From Streptomyces hayashii (lineage in GTDB: Bacteria > Actinomycetota > Actinomycetes > Streptomycetales > Streptomycetaceae): a stretch of DNA of 64,000 nt. Every line of letters starts with the position of its first letter. Within the stretch, counting starts at the first letter, position 1. This document shows positions 1 through 8,300 of the stretch, in pieces. The position numbers and the translations under genes were made by a program. Below the pieces are notes generated by a model, which worked only from the letters and a program-made list of their open reading frames with translations, was not told the origin of the DNA and did not search any database. The stretch spans positions 124,001-188,000 of the forward strand of contig NZ_JAHHIU010000039.1 of NCBI RefSeq assembly GCF_024539815.1, written 5' to 3'.

Positions 1-853
1 TCATGTCGGCGCTGATGCCGGACAGTCCGGTGTGGGCTGCCAGTACCAGGGCCGTCAGACGTTCCGCCGGCGCAGCCGTCGACGGCACGGCCAGGGGGGC
101 AGGCTGCAGGGCCCAGTGAGCGGCCCGCCGGCGAGCCCCGCGGCCGGGGGCCTGATCCAGGATGGCGTCGTCCAGTAGCCGGACCCGCATGACTGCGGCG
201 CGGGCGGTGGGCAGTTCGAGCCAGCCGTCCCGGGCCAGTTCCTGCCACACCTCGGCGCGCCGGTACAGGCGCATGCCGCGCAGCAGGCCGGCCGCCAGCC
301 GGGCGTGGCCGTCTGCGTCGGCGCGCAGGGCGCATTGCACAGCGAGCAGCCGGGCGGCGGGAGAGGTGACGCAGCCGAGCGCGGACGCGAGGTAGGTGAG
401 CATCTCCCGCACACGCCGGGACTCATCGTGAGACTGCGGCCGCGCCGGGGGAGGAGAAGCGGCGGGCCGGCCCGGAGCGAGGACGGTGTCGGGAACGGCG
501 GCGGTGCGGCTGGTCGCGGCGGCACATGCCCCGCACGCGTCGGCCAGCCGCCAGATGCGGCCGCTGCGGTCCCGTGTGAGCGCGAGCAGCACCGGTCCGG
601 CGCACCCGCGGTGTCGCGGGTGCCATGCGCACCCCCGCTCACGACACTGACAGATCCGCAGATGCCGGGGGAGAGCGTCAGTGCGGGCATGGCAGGCCAG
701 ATGCGCCAGCGCCGCCGACCGCGCTGAAGCCGCCGCGGAAAGAGGGGGATGGGCGGTGCAGTGAGGGCAGACGAGGCGGGGTCCGTCCGTCTGCTCGCGC
801 AGCTCCACCGTCCAGATACGCCGCACCGCCTGATGCGCGCCGCCAAGCCTCAT
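1..853 (-). CDS. Cys/His-rich conserved protein, C-terminus outside the window
   Basis: This leftward reading frame is open from an ATG at 853-851 to the window edge, giving at least 284 residues; the real C-terminus is not visible. A GGGAGGA ribosome site lies about ten bases before the start. The N-terminal 90 residues carry CPHC, then CQCRERGCAWH and a further His/Cys pair, which looks like a metal-binding (zinc-ribbon-like) segment. The remainder is Ala/Arg-rich and helical, with a stretch near residues 165-230 that could be a winged-helix-type DNA-binding fold. I recall similar proteins of unknown function in Streptomyces accessory DNA but cannot name the family. It diverges from the Xre regulator at 1028 and shares its control region, so it may be a regulatory target of that protein. 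No function is assigned. Confidence 0.7.
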   Translation of the reverse strand, partial: MRLGGAHQAVRRIWTVELREQTDGPRLVCPHCTAHPPLSAAASARSAALAHLACHARTDALPRHLRICQCRERGCAWHPRHRGCAGPVLLALTRDRSGRIWRLADACGACAAATSRTAAVPDTVLAPGRPAASPPPARPQSHDESRRVREMLTYLASALGCVTSPAARLLAVQCALRADADGHARLAAGLLRGMRLYRRAEVWQELARDGWLELPTARAAVMRVRLLDDAILDQAPGRGARRRAAHWALQPAPLAVPSTAAPAERLTALVLAAHTGLSGISADM

Positions 854-930
854 CGGCTGGTCGTCCTCCCGTCTGCCTACGCCGCGTTGACCGCTGCCCG
901 GCCGTGGGAGCCGGAGACCCCCGGCACGCT

Positions 931-1013
931 AGTGCAGATCCCTGCACTGCAAACATCACTCTCGCCCGGACAGATAGTGCAGAAGTCTGCACTGACAGGG
1001 CAGGGGTCTGCAC
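931..1013. promoter_or_regulatory. Two palindromes and a half-site, probable operator
   Basis: The divergent gap holds AGTGCAG-atcc-CTGCACT (931-948), AGTGCAGA-ag-TCTGCACT (976-993) and a lone TCTGCAC half-site (1007-1013). The two palindrome centres are 45 bp apart, which puts them on roughly the same face of the helix. The last half-site ends 14 bases before the GTG of the Xre gene. Binding by that Xre protein, with autoregulation and control of the leftward gene, is inferred from position and symmetry. Confidence 0.6.
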
Positions 1014-1027
1014 CGTCGGATGGTGGG

Positions 1028-1291
1028 GTGACGATCTTGCCGCCCGACCCCGACTTCAACGCGCTGCGCATCGAACTCGCGCGCCTGCGGGGCGAGCGCG
1101 GCTGGACCTTCGACGAACTCGCCAGCCGCAGCGGCCTGGCCCGCCGCACCCTCATCGACCTAGAGCACGGCCGCACCACCGGCAGCCTCACCACCTGGCA
1201 CACCCTCGCCCACACCCTCGACGTCTCACTCGAGAACCTGATGGGCAGCCTCTGCACCGGCCACACTCCACCCGGTGCGCAAGGCCCCTGA
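1028..1291 (+). CDS. Xre-family helix-turn-helix regulator
   Basis: An 87-residue DNA-binding protein that is essentially one Cro/C1-type helix-turn-helix. After a short leader come helix 1 (ALRIELARLRGERGW), the helix-turn-helix pair (TFDELASRSGLARRTLIDLEHG) and the trailing helices (TTWHTLAHTLDVSLENLM). This is the usual layout of small Xre repressors. I chose the GTG at 1028 because it leaves a leader of normal length; an upstream in-frame ATG at 749 would add a compositionally odd 93-residue extension that crosses the palindromes. It lies just downstream of the paired palindromes at 931-1013, which suggests autoregulation. It probably represses the divergent gene, itself, or both. The fold is clear; the targets are inferred. 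Confidence 0.8.
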   Translation: MTILPPDPDFNALRIELARLRGERGWTFDELASRSGLARRTLIDLEHGRTTGSLTTWHTLAHTLDVSLENLMGSLCTGHTPPGAQGP

Positions 1292-1459
1292 CCCCTCACG
1301 CGACCGGGCGAACACCGCGCAGCAAATCACCCGAACCGGCGAGCCGAATAGAACCTACAGTCGACCAGCAGCCCACACGTTCGCTGCGATTAGGCCAGCC
1401 GGGCGACACGCCTGCCGACGCGTTGCGTACTGCCGCACCCCGCCTGGCACGGTCCACGC

Positions 1460-2308
1460 ATGTGCCCCCACCCCCACCCCGCACACCGCCACTGGGACGG
1501 CAGCCCTCGCACCACACACCCGCGCCGCCCACTGCGGGTATCCGCCACCAGCCCCAGCCGCCTGCTGCGCACTGGCCAGAGCGGCCACTGCCGCCGATGC
1601 GGCAACCGCATCGACATCTACCAACGCACCGACCAGCAGCCCGTCGCCCTGCACCCTGCCGAACTAGCCAGCGACCACGTCCCCGAAGCCTGCCGCTGGC
1701 ACCTGAGCGAAGGCGTCGCACACCCGCACGACGACAACAGCACCTGGTGTCGCATCTCCCACCATGTCATCTGTCCCCGCCACACCCCCGCCCCGCATCT
1801 GGGGCCACACCTTCAAGCCCTGCGCCGTCAGCTCTCCCTGTGCACCCGCCGCCTCATCGACACCGGCGCCCTCCCTGCAATCCCGACTGCCACCCCGCGA
1901 CCGGTCACGGCCGCCGTCCCCGCCCGCCCCGTCGTGCAACTGCTCCTCAGCCGCTACCTGGCAGGCAGCGCCATCGAAGACATTCAATGTGTGACCCAGA
2001 CCCGCCGGCGCCAGCGCTGCCCCCGCCCCGTACGCGACCCGAGCCTTCCGGCCGGCCGCTGGAGACTGCTGCCCACCGGCCCCAGGCGCGGCCAACTCAC
2101 CCTGCCCACCCAGCTGATGGCTGTCTACGACCTCGGTCACCTCCCCTACGCCGAACAACTGCGCTGGCGCTCCCAGCGCTGCCCCGCCCATGAGGCCGCC
2201 CTCGGCGCCGCCGACCTCGCCCTGACCGGATGGCAGGTCTTCGACCCCCTCCTGCACGTAGCACACATCCACACCCGCCTCCCGCACCCTCACAGTGCAA
2301 GGAGGTGA
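1460..2308 (+). CDS. DUF6083-type protein
   Basis: A 282-residue protein whose N-terminal third matches my recollection of DUF6083: HWDGSPRT near residue 12, then CRRCGNRIDIYQR near 43, a conserved ELASDHVPEACRWH segment, and WCRISHHVICPRH near 95. The CxxC and later Cys/His residues suggest metal binding. The family is frequent in Streptomyces accessory regions and has no established function that I know of. The rest is Arg/Pro-rich with one clearer stretch (LPTQLMAVYDLGHLPYAEQLRWRSQRC). The ATG at 1460 has no good ribosome site, so the start is uncertain. Its last codons contain the ribosome site of the next gene, which implies a transcriptional unit with the two genes that follow. Confidence 0.72.
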   Translation: MCPHPHPAHRHWDGSPRTTHPRRPLRVSATSPSRLLRTGQSGHCRRCGNRIDIYQRTDQQPVALHPAELASDHVPEACRWHLSEGVAHPHDDNSTWCRISHHVICPRHTPAPHLGPHLQALRRQLSLCTRRLIDTGALPAIPTATPRPVTAAVPARPVVQLLLSRYLAGSAIEDIQCVTQTRRRQRCPRPVRDPSLPAGRWRLLPTGPRRGQLTLPTQLMAVYDLGHLPYAEQLRWRSQRCPAHEAALGAADLALTGWQVFDPLLHVAHIHTRLPHPHSARR

Positions 2309-2310
2309 CG

Positions 2311-2787
2311 ATGCCGCACCACGCTCTAGAGATCATCCTGACCCGCCCTCTCTCACCGGCGGCCCTGCACCACGCCACCCGCAGGCTGCCGCTCGCCGCC
2401 AACCACGACGCCACCCGCCTCATGGCCCTCGTGCCCGCCAAGACCTCCCACCGAGCCGCCCGCCGAATGCGGCACCGGCTCGGCGAGCAGCTGCCCATCG
2501 ACGTGATCACCACGCACTATCCCGACCCCGACGCCAAGGCGCTTCTCAACGTCACCTTCCTGCCCCCCGTGCACACCGCCCCCGCAGCCGCGGCCCGCCG
2601 CGAGGGCCAGAGACCAAAACGAGCGGTGGAACTGCCCATACGCCGAGCCCTGGCCGAACACGCCGACCAGGAAACCGACCGCCTCGACCGGGCGGTACAC
2701 CAACTGCCCGCCCACACCACCCCCGCCTACCTACTGTCCGCCGTCGGGCAGGCACGCACCCGACTCCCCGAAAGATTCACCCCATGA
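2311..2787 (+). CDS. Small unknown protein coupled to the UvrD-like helicase
   Basis: A 158-residue protein preceded by a near-perfect GGAGG (2301-2305) six bases before the ATG; the site sits inside the end of the DUF6083 gene. Its TGA (2785-2787) overlaps the ATG of the helicase gene (2784) as ATGA, the usual mark of translational coupling, so a shared role with the helicase is plausible. The protein has no motif I recognise. It is basic in the middle (RAARRMRHRL) and ends in an amphipathic helical region (ALAEHADQETDRLDRAVHQL). There are no membrane segments or signal peptide. The gene is well supported by start context and overlap; the function is unknown. Confidence 0.75.
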   Translation: MPHHALEIILTRPLSPAALHHATRRLPLAANHDATRLMALVPAKTSHRAARRMRHRLGEQLPIDVITTHYPDPDAKALLNVTFLPPVHTAPAAAARREGQRPKRAVELPIRRALAEHADQETDRLDRAVHQLPAHTTPAYLLSAVGQARTRLPERFTP

Positions 2788-4253
2788 AGCCCACCGACGA
2801 ACAGACGGCAGCAGCCGACGCCTTTTACGCCGGCCACCATCTGGCCCTGCAGGCCGGCGCCGGCACCGGGAAAACCACCACCCTCGCACTGCTCGCCCGC
2901 ACCACCCAACGCCGCGGCCGCTACCTCGCCTACAACCGCGCCATCGCCCAGGACGCCACCGCCCGCTTCCCCAGGAACGTCTGGTGCAAGACCGCCCACG
3001 CGCTGGCCTACGTCGCCGTCGGCCACCGATACACCCGCCGCCTGAACGCCCCCCGCCGCCCCGCCTGGCAGACCGGACACGCCCTCGGCATCACCAAAGC
3101 CGTCCGCATCGGCGAACGCGACCTCTCCCCAAAGACCCTCTCCTACGCCACCCTGCGCACCGTCGCCCGCTTCTGCCATACCGCAGACCCCGCCATCACC
3201 CGCCACCACGTGCCGCGCTTGCGCGGCCTAGAAGACCTCGACCTCCACGCCGAACTTGCCCAGCACGTAGTGCCCTTCGCTCACAAGGCCTGGGCCGACC
3301 TGCAACACCCCGAGGAGGGCACGGTCCGCTTCGACCACGACCACTACCTCAAGATCTGGGCCCTCACCCAACCTAAGATCGACGCCGACTTCCTCCTACT
3401 GGACGAGGCTCAGGACACCAACCCCGTCGTCGAACAGATCTTCCTCGCCCAACGCGAGCACGCCCAACTGGTCATGGTCGGCGACTCCGCCCAGGCCATC
3501 TACCAGTGGCGGGGTGCCAAAGACGTCATGACCGGCTTCGACGGCACCCAGCTCGCACTATCCCAGTCCTTCCGCTTCGGCCCCCTGCTCGCCGAAGAGG
3601 CCAACCGCTGGCTGCACATCGCCGACGCCCCCATCCGCCTCACCGGAACCCGGACAGTGCCCACCGAACTCGGCCCTCTCAACCGGCCCGACGCAGTCCT
3701 GTGCCGCACCAACGTCGGCACCATGGCCCAGGCCATCAACTTGCTGGCCGCAGGTCACCGCGTCGGATTGGTCGGAGGAGGAGATAGCCTGCGCGCCCTG
3801 GCCCTGGCCGCCCGCGACCTCAAGGAAAGCCGCCGCACCACCCACCCAGAACTGCTCTTGTTCCCCTCCTGGGGCGAACTGCAGGACTACGCCGCCCACG
3901 ACCCAGCCGGACGTGACCTGCAGCCGTTCGTCGACCTGATCGACACCCACGGCACGGACGCCATCCTGGCCGCAGTCACCCAATTCGTCCCCGAACAGCA
4001 AGCCGAAGTAACCGTCTCCACCGCCCACAAGGCCAAGGGCCGCGAATGGGCCCGCGTGAAAATCGCCGAAGACTTCACCCCGCCCAAAGACAGCGACCAA
4101 CAGGACGCCATCGGCCGCCCGGTACCCGGCCCCATCGACGAGGGTGAAGCCCGCCTCGCCTACGTCGCCGTCACTCGCGCCCGCCACCGCCTGGACATCG
4201 GCGGCCTGTCCTGGATCGAGGATCACCCTGCCGTATCCATCGCACGGTCATAG
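2784..4253 (+). CDS. UvrD/Rep-like superfamily 1 DNA helicase
   Basis: A 489-residue ATP-dependent helicase of the UvrD/Rep/PcrA type, shorter than the usual 650-750 residues. Visible motifs in order are the Q-motif region (TDEQTAAADAF), Walker A (AGAGTGKTTT, residues ~29-38), the DEAQDT Walker B near 213, motif III (GDSAQAIYQWRGA), motif IV (LSQSFRFG), motif V (VSTAHKAKGREW, ~415) and motif VI (RLAYVAVTRARHRLD, ~455). All catalytic motifs are intact, so it should hydrolyse ATP and translocate on single-stranded DNA. The shortness falls in the 1B/2B accessory subdomains. It overlaps the preceding small gene by four bases. Likely roles are DNA repair or plasmid/arm replication; defence is possible but not shown. 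Confidence 0.9.
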   Translation: MKPTDEQTAAADAFYAGHHLALQAGAGTGKTTTLALLARTTQRRGRYLAYNRAIAQDATARFPRNVWCKTAHALAYVAVGHRYTRRLNAPRRPAWQTGHALGITKAVRIGERDLSPKTLSYATLRTVARFCHTADPAITRHHVPRLRGLEDLDLHAELAQHVVPFAHKAWADLQHPEEGTVRFDHDHYLKIWALTQPKIDADFLLLDEAQDTNPVVEQIFLAQREHAQLVMVGDSAQAIYQWRGAKDVMTGFDGTQLALSQSFRFGPLLAEEANRWLHIADAPIRLTGTRTVPTELGPLNRPDAVLCRTNVGTMAQAINLLAAGHRVGLVGGGDSLRALALAARDLKESRRTTHPELLLFPSWGELQDYAAHDPAGRDLQPFVDLIDTHGTDAILAAVTQFVPEQQAEVTVSTAHKAKGREWARVKIAEDFTPPKDSDQQDAIGRPVPGPIDEGEARLAYVAVTRARHRLDIGGLSWIEDHPAVSIARS

Positions 4254-4319
4254 ACAGTCTCGGCTGAGAGGTCTTGAACAGGTGAGGGCCCTCCGGTCCG
4301 GTGTGGATTGCGACGTCTA

Positions 4320-4730
4320 CACCAAAAGAAAGGCCCGTAATACACCCCTGACCGAGACCGGACGCTTGCGCCTGGCCCGCTGCGTTGTCGACGACGGCTG
4401 GCCGCTTCGCCGGGCCGCCGAACGCTTCAGGTCTCACCCACCACCGCCCAACGCTGAGCCCGTCGCTACCGCCGGTTCGGCGAGGCCGAGATGAGCGACC
4501 GCTCCAACCGCCCGCACCACAGTCCCCGCCGACTGCTGCCCCGCACCGAGCGACGGATCATCAAAGTCCGCGTCCTGTGCCGCTGGGGATCGGCCCGCAT
4601 GGCGCACCTGTTGGGCCTGGTGCCCTCGACCGTGCACCGCGCCCTTGCCCGCTACCTCCTAGCCCGGCTGGCACACCTGGACCGGGCCACGGGCGGTAGC
4701 TGCAGCAGCAGGCGCGGGCCTCGCGGCACC
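4320..4730 (+). pseudogene. IS481-type transposase remnant (N-terminal part)
   Basis: Stitched across frames, this reads as the N-terminal DNA-binding part of an IS481-family transposase. KARNTPLTETGRLRLARCVVD begins in one frame up to about 4434. After an apparent one-base deletion the next frame gives VSPTTAQR, then TGA where the family has Trp, then RRYRRFGEAEMSDRS. The same frame continues with RTERRIIKVRVLCRWG and AHLLGLVPSTVHRALARY and breaks off after HLDRATG. The catalytic DDE domain is absent. One frameshift, one nonsense codon and loss of the C-terminus make it a dead fragment. No terminal inverted repeats are recognisable. Confidence 0.7.
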
Positions 4731-4880
4731 GGCCTGCGGGTGATCTGGCTCAGCCGGCCGGGCATCTGCACATCCAGAACCTATCGAACCGTCAGACAAC
4801 CAAGATCGGCGAGGTCAGGTATCCAGCTCAGCAGTGGTCCAAAACAGTTGCGATCATCACGCGGTGCGAGGCTGAAAACC

Positions 4881-5234
4881 TTAGCTTGACCGAAGCGTCC
4901 GCATCTGAGGGTCAAAGCAGATCAAGCCAAATCTGTTGGCGACCTGCGCCACGTGGGCAGATGTCATTTCTGCAGTACTCCACGCGAGCCCGATGTAAAC
5001 ATATGGCCCACTTGCACTTTCGGAAAGAGGCGTTGAAGCCCAAGGCGTGTCATCTCCGGTATCCCTATCGGGCCAGCGCTCAGTAAGTGCGCTCAAGAAG
5101 TCGGTGATAGCCCTTACTGGCGGTGTCAGCTCATCGCCTTCAAGATACTCATCGTACAGGCGATCATGCACCTTAGCCGCTTCGCGACTATTTGACGGCA
5201 TGTCTCCTTGCCAAATTGCCAAATCGTAGCTCAT
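4881..5234 (-). CDS. Probable immunity protein for the adjacent RHS toxin
   Basis: A 117-residue acidic cytosolic-looking protein with no signal peptide or membrane segment. It begins MSYDLAIWQG and has the internal stretches LYDEYLEGDELTPPVRAITDF, PWASTPLSESASGPYVYIGL and a C-terminal RFGLICFDPQMRTLR. I recall this layout from a widespread small actinobacterial family of unknown function. It sits 68 bases downstream of the RHS toxin gene on the same strand, exactly where polymorphic-toxin immunity genes lie, and shares the lower GC of the toxin tip. The immunity role is inferred from position, size and composition. The ATG at 5234 is the only reasonable start. Confidence 0.7.
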   Translation of the reverse strand: MSYDLAIWQGDMPSNSREAAKVHDRLYDEYLEGDELTPPVRAITDFLSALTERWPDRDTGDDTPWASTPLSESASGPYVYIGLAWSTAEMTSAHVAQVANRFGLICFDPQMRTLRSS

Positions 5235-5302
5235 CTTTCGCTCACTTCGTTTAGTGGGCCGTAATGCTTTTCACTCGCCAGCGCCATCTTTACCGTCTCT
5301 TT

Positions 5303-8300
5303 CTACCACGCCTTCGCCCCACCGTAGAGGATTACGTTGACGTCGGCCTGTGGAAGCAAGTCACCACTCTTCAAACCCCAATCGCTCATTTGATCGGATC
5401 GCAGGATCACGTTACCGCCGTCCGAAAGCTGCCCATACACTGTCTTCTGCGGCTTAGTCAGCTTGGCCGACGGGCCATTCTTCACTTCAAAATATTCGGG
5501 CGCGCCCAAACTGGCACCATTCCTGGTTGCGACGATATCAACGTACGATATCGTCCCGTGCTTCCCTTCAAGCTTCACATGCGTCCCCATGATCTCGTAA
5601 CCCCGATCCTGGAGCTCCTGTACAGCTCTTGCTTCGCCTGCAGCCCCCTTGAGAAATGGCGCTCCCTTACTGCCACCGGGAAGGTCTCCTGCGAAAATAC
5701 CGCCCTTCACATCACACGACACTTGTAGAACGCCGTCGTGGCCGGGTCCACCACACCCTGTTGTGTGCTCAGGCCCACTCAGGAGTTTGCTAAGGACACC
5801 CCTACCTATCTGGAAAATCTCATAGGAGAGTGTAGGAGCATTAACGTGTAGAGGCTGACTTCCCAAGCTCAACTGAAAGTCTGAAACCCCTCCCTTACAC
5901 GAACTCACCCAGCAATTCGACATGTTGCCAATGCCGGACGAGCTTTGCTGGGTGCCAGAGTTGCTGCTGCCGGGGGTGTTGGTGGGGGTGCTACCCGAGC
6001 CGGGGTAGTCGTGCATCGCCGCGTCGGTGCTCGCCTTGTTACCTGGCGTGCCGTTTATGCACGAAGGGCAGTTGCGGGTCGGGCAGTCGATATCTGCGCA
6101 CAGCCCGGAGGGGTCGCTTTTGGTGATGGGGTTGCCGGCGGCGTAGGCGTAGCCGGCGAGTTGTTGGTCGTCGGTGGCTTCGAAGAGGGGGTCGAGGCTG
6201 GTGAAGCGGCCGAGGGTGGGGTCGTACTGGCGGGCGCCGAGTTGGGTGAGGCCGGTGTTGGCGTTGTCGGGGGCGTTGAGGAAGCCCCTGTTGTCGAGCC
6301 AGGTGACGGGGGTGCCGCGGGTGCCGCCGTAGGGGGTGAACTGGCGCCACGTGGGGGTTTGTGCGGTGGAGTCGAGGTACAGGCCACTGGTGCCGTGCGG
6401 GTCGCTGATCTGGAACTTGTAGTTGGTGCTGGTGCCTGTTCGGACTACGGTGCCGCCGCCGGGCAGGGGGAGATAGCGGACGCCGGTGGTGGTGGTTCCA
6501 GTAAGAGTGAGCTGCTCGCCCGGCAGGTACAGGGTGGTGCCGGTGGGGTCGGTCTGGAGCAGGACGTTGCCGTCGGCGTCGTAGATGTAGCTGGTAGTCC
6601 CGGTCTTGCCGCCGCTGACCTGCGTGAGCTGTCCGGCGTCATTCCAGGTCAGGGCCTGGTTGCCGGACGCGGTGGTGTTGCGGGTGGTGGTGTTGCCGGT
6701 CTTGTCGTAGGTGTAGCTGGTGGTGGCTGTGCTGGCGCCGCTGGCTTGGGTGGAGGTCAGGGCGTGGGGCTGGACGGTGCCGTTGCCGTTGTAGTCGTAG
6801 GTATAGCTGGTGGTGCTGTCAGCGCCGCCGGTAGTGGAGTGCTCGACTTGATGCTGGCGTTGTCCGAGGGCGTCGAAGTCCCAGCTGGTCCAGTAGGCCG
6901 TCCCGCCGACCAGCGGGTCGCTGACCTGAGTGTGGGCGCTGGCTGTGGGGGCGGTGTTGCAGGCGTCCGTGGCGGTCCACGCCTGGGCGAGCCGGTCCAG
7001 CTCGTCGTACTGGTAGCACTGTGTCTCGGTTGCCGCCGTGGCGCCCAGTCGGGTGGTGACCTGCTTGGTGGTGTTGCCTGCGGGGTCGGGGGTGTAGCTC
7101 TGCTCGTCGACCTTGGCCGGGGTGGTGGAGCGGGTCACCAGTTGGTCGGTCAGCGCCCCCGTGTGTGGGTCGAAGGTGTTGGTGAGGTACGCCAGGTTCG
7201 TGCTCATGCCCAGGGTCTCCTGCAGCACCTGGCCGTTGGCGCTGTAGGTGGTGCCCTGGGCGTAGCCGTAGGAGGTGGTGCCCAGTCCGCTAGGCAGGTC
7301 CAGGGCGGTGGCGTAGCTGTGGCTCACGATCTCGTTGGGCAGGCCGCCGCCGAGGGGGTAGTTGTCGGTGTACAGCAGGCCGGTGTCGGGGCTGTAGGTG
7401 TGGCGGAAGGTGTAGGTCTTGCCGCCGAGAGCTCCGTGCACGGCCGGGATGGTGATGGACTGGCCGAGTGATTCTCCGAAGGCGTTGAAGGCCAGTTGCT
7501 GGGTGGTGTAGGTGTTGCCGGCGTTGTAGGAGGTGGCGGTGGTGGCATGGCCGATGGGGTTGGTGACGCCTGAGACGGCGTTGTCGTTGTCGTAGGTCCA
7601 GGCGGCCGTCTGGTTGCCGCTGGCGCCCGGAGCCTGGGCGGCGACGGTGGAGGCATATCGGCCGGTCGGGCGGTTCAGCACGTCGTAGGTGCTGGAGACG
7701 CTTTTACCGCGGGCGTCGGTGGTCTGGGTGAGATTCCCGGCCGCGTCGTAGAGCATGCTGGTGGTGCCGGCGTCCGGGTCGGTCTTGGACGTGGCCCGGC
7801 CGAGCAGGTCGTAGGTGGTGGCCCAGGTGCTGCCTTTGGAGGTGACGGTGTTCTGCTTGCCGTGCCCGTCGTAGCCGTAGGCGATCGCGTTGAAGGTGCC
7901 GCCGGCGAGGGAGAACTTGCCGGTGAAGGTGTTGAGCGGGACGGTCACCGTCGGGCGGGCGCTGTAGGAGTCGACCTCGGAGGTGCGGCCCAGGGGGTCG
8001 GTGCGGGTCGTCTTGACCGTGGCTCCGGTCGGCGGGATGACGGTGGTTGTGTCGCCGCTGTAGACGGTGGTGGTCGTCTGCTTCAGCACCGAGTACTGCT
8101 CGGAGTCGTCGACGACCACGCGGCCCAGGCCGTCGAAGGTGTAGCGGTCCTGGTTGGGGATCTGGGAGTCCTGCACCGAGGCCACTGTCAGGGAAGGCAC
8201 GGCGTTCGCTTCCCAGTAGGCGTTGTTGCTCTTCCGCACCCAGCCGTGCGAGTCGTAGAACGCCTCGGTGATCAGTCGGCCGCCCTGCGGAGTCGGCGTC

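Noticed and set aside
55..846. Minus-strand open frame with its own ATG, 263 codons
   Set aside because: It lies in a different frame from the Cys/His protein that begins at 853; Pro/Ser/Arg-rich composition and no ribosome site.
625..2193. Plus-strand open frame of 522 codons
   Set aside because: It is Pro/Arg/His-rich, crosses the regulator and DUF6083 genes in the wrong frame, and runs antisense to the first gene.
5945..7471. Long open frame (508 codons) on the plus strand
   Set aside because: It is antisense to the RHS repeats, is almost purely Gly/Ala/Val, and lacks domains; it is a shadow of high-GC repeat coding sequence.
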